Shown one piece after another: positions 61,333 through 64,000 of a stretch of 64,000 bases of DNA; position 1 is the first letter of the stretch; each line of letters starts with the position of its first letter. Source of the stretch: Cohnella silvisoli (GTDB taxonomy: Bacteria > Bacillota > Bacilli > Paenibacillales > Paenibacillaceae); assembly GCF_021190915.1 (NCBI RefSeq), contig NZ_JAIOAP010000002.1, forward strand, positions 248,001 to 312,000, read 5' to 3'. Position numbers and translations under genes: made by a program. The notes below the pieces were generated by a model. It saw only the letters and a program-made list of their open reading frames with translations. It had not been told where the DNA came from and searched no databases.

Positions 61333-61751
61333 TCTTCTAACCCCGGCTTATATTTATGTACGAGTTCGCGCCATGCGAAATCGCCGCGCTCCAACGCTTT
61401 AATGAGCAGTTCCCCCGTTGCGACGTTCGTCGCGAGCGGAATGCCTTGAACGTCGCACAGCCGGAGCAACGCGATAATGTCCGGTTCATGCGGCTGCGCC
61501 ATTAAGGGATCCCGGAAAAATAAAATGAGATCCATCGTATTTTCCGCGACTCTCGCACCGATTTGCTGATCGCCGCCGAGCGGCCCGGACATAAATCGAT
61601 GCACGGACAAAGATGTATTTTCCATGATGCGGGTGCCCGTCGTTCCCGTAGCGTAAAGGCGATGATGCTTCAATACATGCTCATAAGCGATAGCGAAATT
61701 AACCATCTCTTCTTTTTTTCGGTCATGAGCGATAAGTGCGATGTCTATCAT
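61329..61751 (-). CDS. mgsA: Methylglyoxal synthase
   Basis: Converts dihydroxyacetone phosphate to methylglyoxal and phosphate. 140 residues; N-terminal [16 protein letters not shown], the phosphate-binding ATGTTG and the catalytic stretch [11 protein letters not shown] are family signatures. Located beside bacillithiol genes, consistent with bacillithiol-linked detoxification of methylglyoxal. Confidence 0.96.
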   Translation of the reverse strand: MIDIALIAHDRKKEEMVNFAIAYEHVLKHHRLYATGTTGTRIMENTSLSVHRFMSGPLGGDQQIGARVAENTMDLILFFRDPLMAQPHEPDIIALLRLCDVQGIPLATNVATGELLIKALERGDFAWRELVHKYKPGLEE

Positions 61752-61772
61752 AGACGTGAATCTCCTCTTCGG

Positions 61773-62576
61773 CTATTCTAGAAAGTGTTCGAATCCGTAA
61801 ACCATGCCGGTAACGGACATAATTCTTTTGATTGCCGTGTTGACGCCCGGCATATATCCTGCGCGATCATAGGAATCGTGACGGATTTTGAGGGTTTGTC
61901 CGAACGCGCCGAATACGACTTCCTGCTGCGCGAACACACCCGGCAAACGAACGCTATGTATGCGGAATCCGTTATAATAGCCGCCTCTTGCGCCCTCGAG
62001 AATTTCTTCTTCTTTCGGATTGCCTTGGCGCAGCTCTTGCCGGGCTTCCGATATCCATTCCGCCGTCTTGATCGACGTTCCGGACGGGGCATCTAATTTT
62101 TGGTCGCCATGGTATTCAATGATTTCCACATGGGGAAAATACTTGGCAGCCATAGCGGAAAATTTCATCATTAGAATCGCTCCGATGGAGAAGTTAGGCG
62201 CGATCAGTCCGCCGATCCCCTTGTCCCGGCACTGCTTGTCCAATTCGGCAATTTGCTCCGGCGTAAAGCCGGTAGTTCCGACAATGGGACGTACGCCGAA
62301 GGAAATGGCCGTTTCCGTATTAGGCATTGCGGATTGGGGAGTCGTAAAATCGACTAGCACGTCAGGACGACTCGATGATAACGCTTCGGCCAAATCGGAG
62401 AAAACGATGACGCCGGTATCGGGTTTCCCGACAAGCGTCCCGGCATCAACAGGGCCAGCTGAGGTAGCGATGGCAGCCGCAAGCTGCAATTCGGGATCTT
62501 CCAACACCATTTTGACAACTTCACGACCCATGCGACCGCTTGCCCCAGCTACGGCTACGGTAATTTTGTCTGACAT
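61773..62576 (-). CDS. dapB: 4-hydroxy-tetrahydrodipicolinate reductase (DapB)
   Basis: Lysine and meso-diaminopimelate pathway. 267 residues; NAD(P)H motif VAGASGRMGREV and the substrate motif YHGDQKLDAPSGT. The open frame extends 42 codons upstream into the TPR gene; the ATG at 62576 with AGGTGA ahead is used. The spacing to the upstream gene is then 4 nt. Confidence 0.95.
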   Translation of the reverse strand: MSDKITVAVAGASGRMGREVVKMVLEDPELQLAAAIATSAGPVDAGTLVGKPDTGVIVFSDLAEALSSSRPDVLVDFTTPQSAMPNTETAISFGVRPIVGTTGFTPEQIAELDKQCRDKGIGGLIAPNFSIGAILMMKFSAMAAKYFPHVEIIEYHGDQKLDAPSGTSIKTAEWISEARQELRQGNPKEEEILEGARGGYYNGFRIHSVRLPGVFAQQEVVFGAFGQTLKIRHDSYDRAGYMPGVNTAIKRIMSVTGMVYGFEHFLE

Positions 62577-62580
62577 GCTA

Positions 62581-63129
62581 TCACCTGTTCCTTCTAGAAT
62601 TGAAATGCGAATACTGTTGTTTAAGAACGCGGCGCCTTTCCGCCCGCACCTCGTGAAGCAAACGCTTGGCTTCATCGAGCCCAGGTTCAAGCTGCAGCGC
62701 ATCCCGCAAATTGTCCAGCGCCATCCTGTAATCCTTCTTCATTCGGAACAGGATGCCGAGCAGCAATCGGGCTTCCGCCGACAGCGGGTCGAATTGGGCG
62801 GCTTCCTTCAGAAGCGCCATACTTTTCTCCATATCCGGAGAAGGCAGAGAAAGCAAATTTCTTGCTTCTACAATTTTTTGTCTGGCCGTTATCATCCGCA
62901 GATTCAATTGATACGTCGAATCTTCCGGATTCAGCTCAACGGCTTTCAAGGCATATGCCATGGCCAGCGTAAGCTTGCCGCTTCGCGCGCAAGTGATCGA
63001 GCCTTTGTAGTGGTAAGCCGCATTCTCGGGTTCGATCGCAATCGCCTGACCAAACCAGAAGATAGCCGATTCGAAATCACCCTGTAAGATGGCTTCATAC
63101 GCCTGCCGGAGGCACGTTTCCCCGTCCAT
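62581..63129 (-). CDS. TPR-repeat protein
   Basis: 182 residues with about four tetratricopeptide units (AILQGDFESAIFWFGQAIAI-like at the start, later LLGILFRMKKDYRMALDNL). Chosen start ATG at 63129 has GGGAGG 9 nt upstream. It is cytoplasmic by absence of a signal peptide. It lies between the MazG-like gene and dapB; function unknown. Confidence 0.75.
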   Translation of the reverse strand: MDGETCLRQAYEAILQGDFESAIFWFGQAIAIEPENAAYHYKGSITCARSGKLTLAMAYALKAVELNPEDSTYQLNLRMITARQKIVEARNLLSLPSPDMEKSMALLKEAAQFDPLSAEARLLLGILFRMKKDYRMALDNLRDALQLEPGLDEAKRLLHEVRAERRRVLKQQYSHFNSRRNR

Positions 63130-63175
63130 GCCGACCATCCTCCCTTCAAAGCGGGGATAGTACAGCATATGACAT

Positions 63176-63544
63176 TCAACCGTTATCGGTGTGCTTCTTC
63201 GTCCATCGGTCCGCATCGCGGGTATTGAATTTGTCCATCACTTTCCTGTGGACTTCGGTCATATCAATACCCAAAGAATTCGCGAAGCAAGTGACGATAA
63301 ATAAAATATCGCCTAGTTCCATTTCAATGGAACTATCCGCTTCATCCCTTTTTTTCGGCTTCTCGCCGAACTGGTGGTTAACTTCCCGGGCCAATTCCCC
63401 TACTTCCTCCGTCATTCGAGCAAGCATGGCCAGCGGGGAGAAATAACCTTCTTTAAACTGCGAAATGTAAGCATCGACATCTCGTTGTATGTCAGCTAGC
63501 GTGCGCTCTGTCAGCGTTAAATCGACGATACGGGATTCTCCCAT
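63176..63544 (-). CDS. MazG-like nucleotide pyrophosphohydrolase
   Basis: 122 residues of the MazG/YpjD type. Metal-binding Glu residues are visible in EEVGELAREVN and MELGDILFIV. It corresponds to YpjD, which precedes dapB in B. subtilis. The ATG at 63544 has AGGAAAGG 9 nt upstream; the slightly longer frame starts too close to that site. The substrate is probably a non-canonical or excess nucleoside triphosphate. Confidence 0.88.
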   Translation of the reverse strand: MGESRIVDLTLTERTLADIQRDVDAYISQFKEGYFSPLAMLARMTEEVGELAREVNHQFGEKPKKRDEADSSIEMELGDILFIVTCFANSLGIDMTEVHRKVMDKFNTRDADRWTKKHTDNG

Positions 63545-63629
63545 CGGCCGCATCCTTTCCTGAAGGTGTCTATCTTATGTTAGCGTAAGACGTATACGAA
63601 AACAAATGCATTTTTGGAGGAACAAACCT

Positions 63630-64000
63630 ATGAAACCTACCTTGTCTTGGAGTTCCGTCAGATCGTGGAGCTTACTTATCATCGGAACGGCGTTGTACGC
63701 ATTCGGCCTGCAATACTTCATCATCCCTAATCTACTTATGGAAGGCGGAGTGACGGGAGTTGCCGTTCTTTTTAACTACGCATTGGATCTCCCTGTTTCC
63801 CTTACGTCGCTTATTATCAACTTGCCTTTATTTTTCTTAGGATGGCGCCAATTGGGCAAACATGCGATGATCTACACATTCGCCGGGACTCTGCTGCTTT
63901 CTTTATTTTTATGGATCGCGGAAGTGCTTGTTGATCGGGGATGGCTAACGCCGTTTACGTCCGAGCACGATTTTATTCTCGTCGTTCTGTATGCCGGAGT
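63630..64000 (+). CDS. YitT-family membrane protein (5' part only)
   Basis: Starts at ATG 63630 after TTGGAGG and runs off the window; 123 codons are seen. At least three membrane segments and the family phrase PNLLMEGGVTGVAVL. Its position next to the MazG-like gene matches the B. subtilis neighbourhood (YpjC-like). Function of the family is unknown. Confidence 0.85.
   Translation, partial: MKPTLSWSSVRSWSLLIIGTALYAFGLQYFIIPNLLMEGGVTGVAVLFNYALDLPVSLTSLIINLPLFFLGWRQLGKHAMIYTFAGTLLLSLFLWIAEVLVDRGWLTPFTSEHDFILVVLYAG

Overview
The window looks like a chromosomal segment from a Paenibacillaceae bacterium (Paenibacillus or a close relative; Bacillota). Three things support this: the right end carries the Bacillus-type cluster dapB-mgsA-bshB1-bshA-cca-birA-panBCD-dinG including the bacillithiol genes; ribosome binding sites are strong AGGAGG types; and there are YesM/YesN-like two-component genes, LplABC-like importers and many carbohydrate-active genes. 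Nearly everything lies on the minus strand. No tRNA, rRNA, CRISPR or phage genes were seen.

Region 1 (1-16.2 kb) is bracketed by two direct copies of an IS1595-like element: the last codons and non-coding tail of one copy at 1-304, and a complete transposase plus the same tail at 14974-16184. Between them lie proline catabolism (pruA, putB) with a divergent sigma-54-type activator, an LplABC-like sugar importer, a 909-residue DUF5695-like protein, a GH127 beta-L-arabinofuranosidase and an AraC regulator. The transposase promoter has near-consensus -35 and -10 boxes and two LexA/DinR-type SOS boxes.

Region 2 (16.2-44.4 kb) is the most interesting part. A co-directional run of 16 genes (34.3 to 16.3 kb) joins a complete trans-4-hydroxy-L-proline pathway to cytoplasmic peptidases (two M24, one PepF-like M3) and two GH127 enzymes, and ends with an XRE-cupin regulator. 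The pathway genes are a 2-epimerase, a multi-subunit D-hydroxyproline dehydrogenase, a DapA-family deaminase, alpha-ketoglutarate semialdehyde dehydrogenase and a malic enzyme. Upstream are a MalEFG-like importer, a YesM/YesN pair and a fourth GH127 with a divergent AraC regulator. GH127 enzymes of the HypBA1 type act on beta-L-arabinofuranosides found on hydroxyproline in plant extensins. I therefore infer a locus for using arabinosylated hydroxyproline-rich glycopeptides: import, deglycosylation, peptide cleavage, and conversion of hydroxyproline and proline to 2-oxoglutarate or glutamate.

Region 3 (44.4-48.4 kb) holds a MATE exporter with a CsoR-like repressor and two G/C-tract operators, and an FtsH-like AAA protease with a small membrane-anchored partner. 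Region 4 (48.5-64 kb) is conserved housekeeping: a TseB/YpmB-like protein, MtaD-like deaminase, Rex, DinG, pantothenate synthesis, BirA, CCA-adding enzyme, bacillithiol synthesis, methylglyoxal synthase, DapB, TPR proteins, a MazG-like protein and the start of a YitT-family gene.
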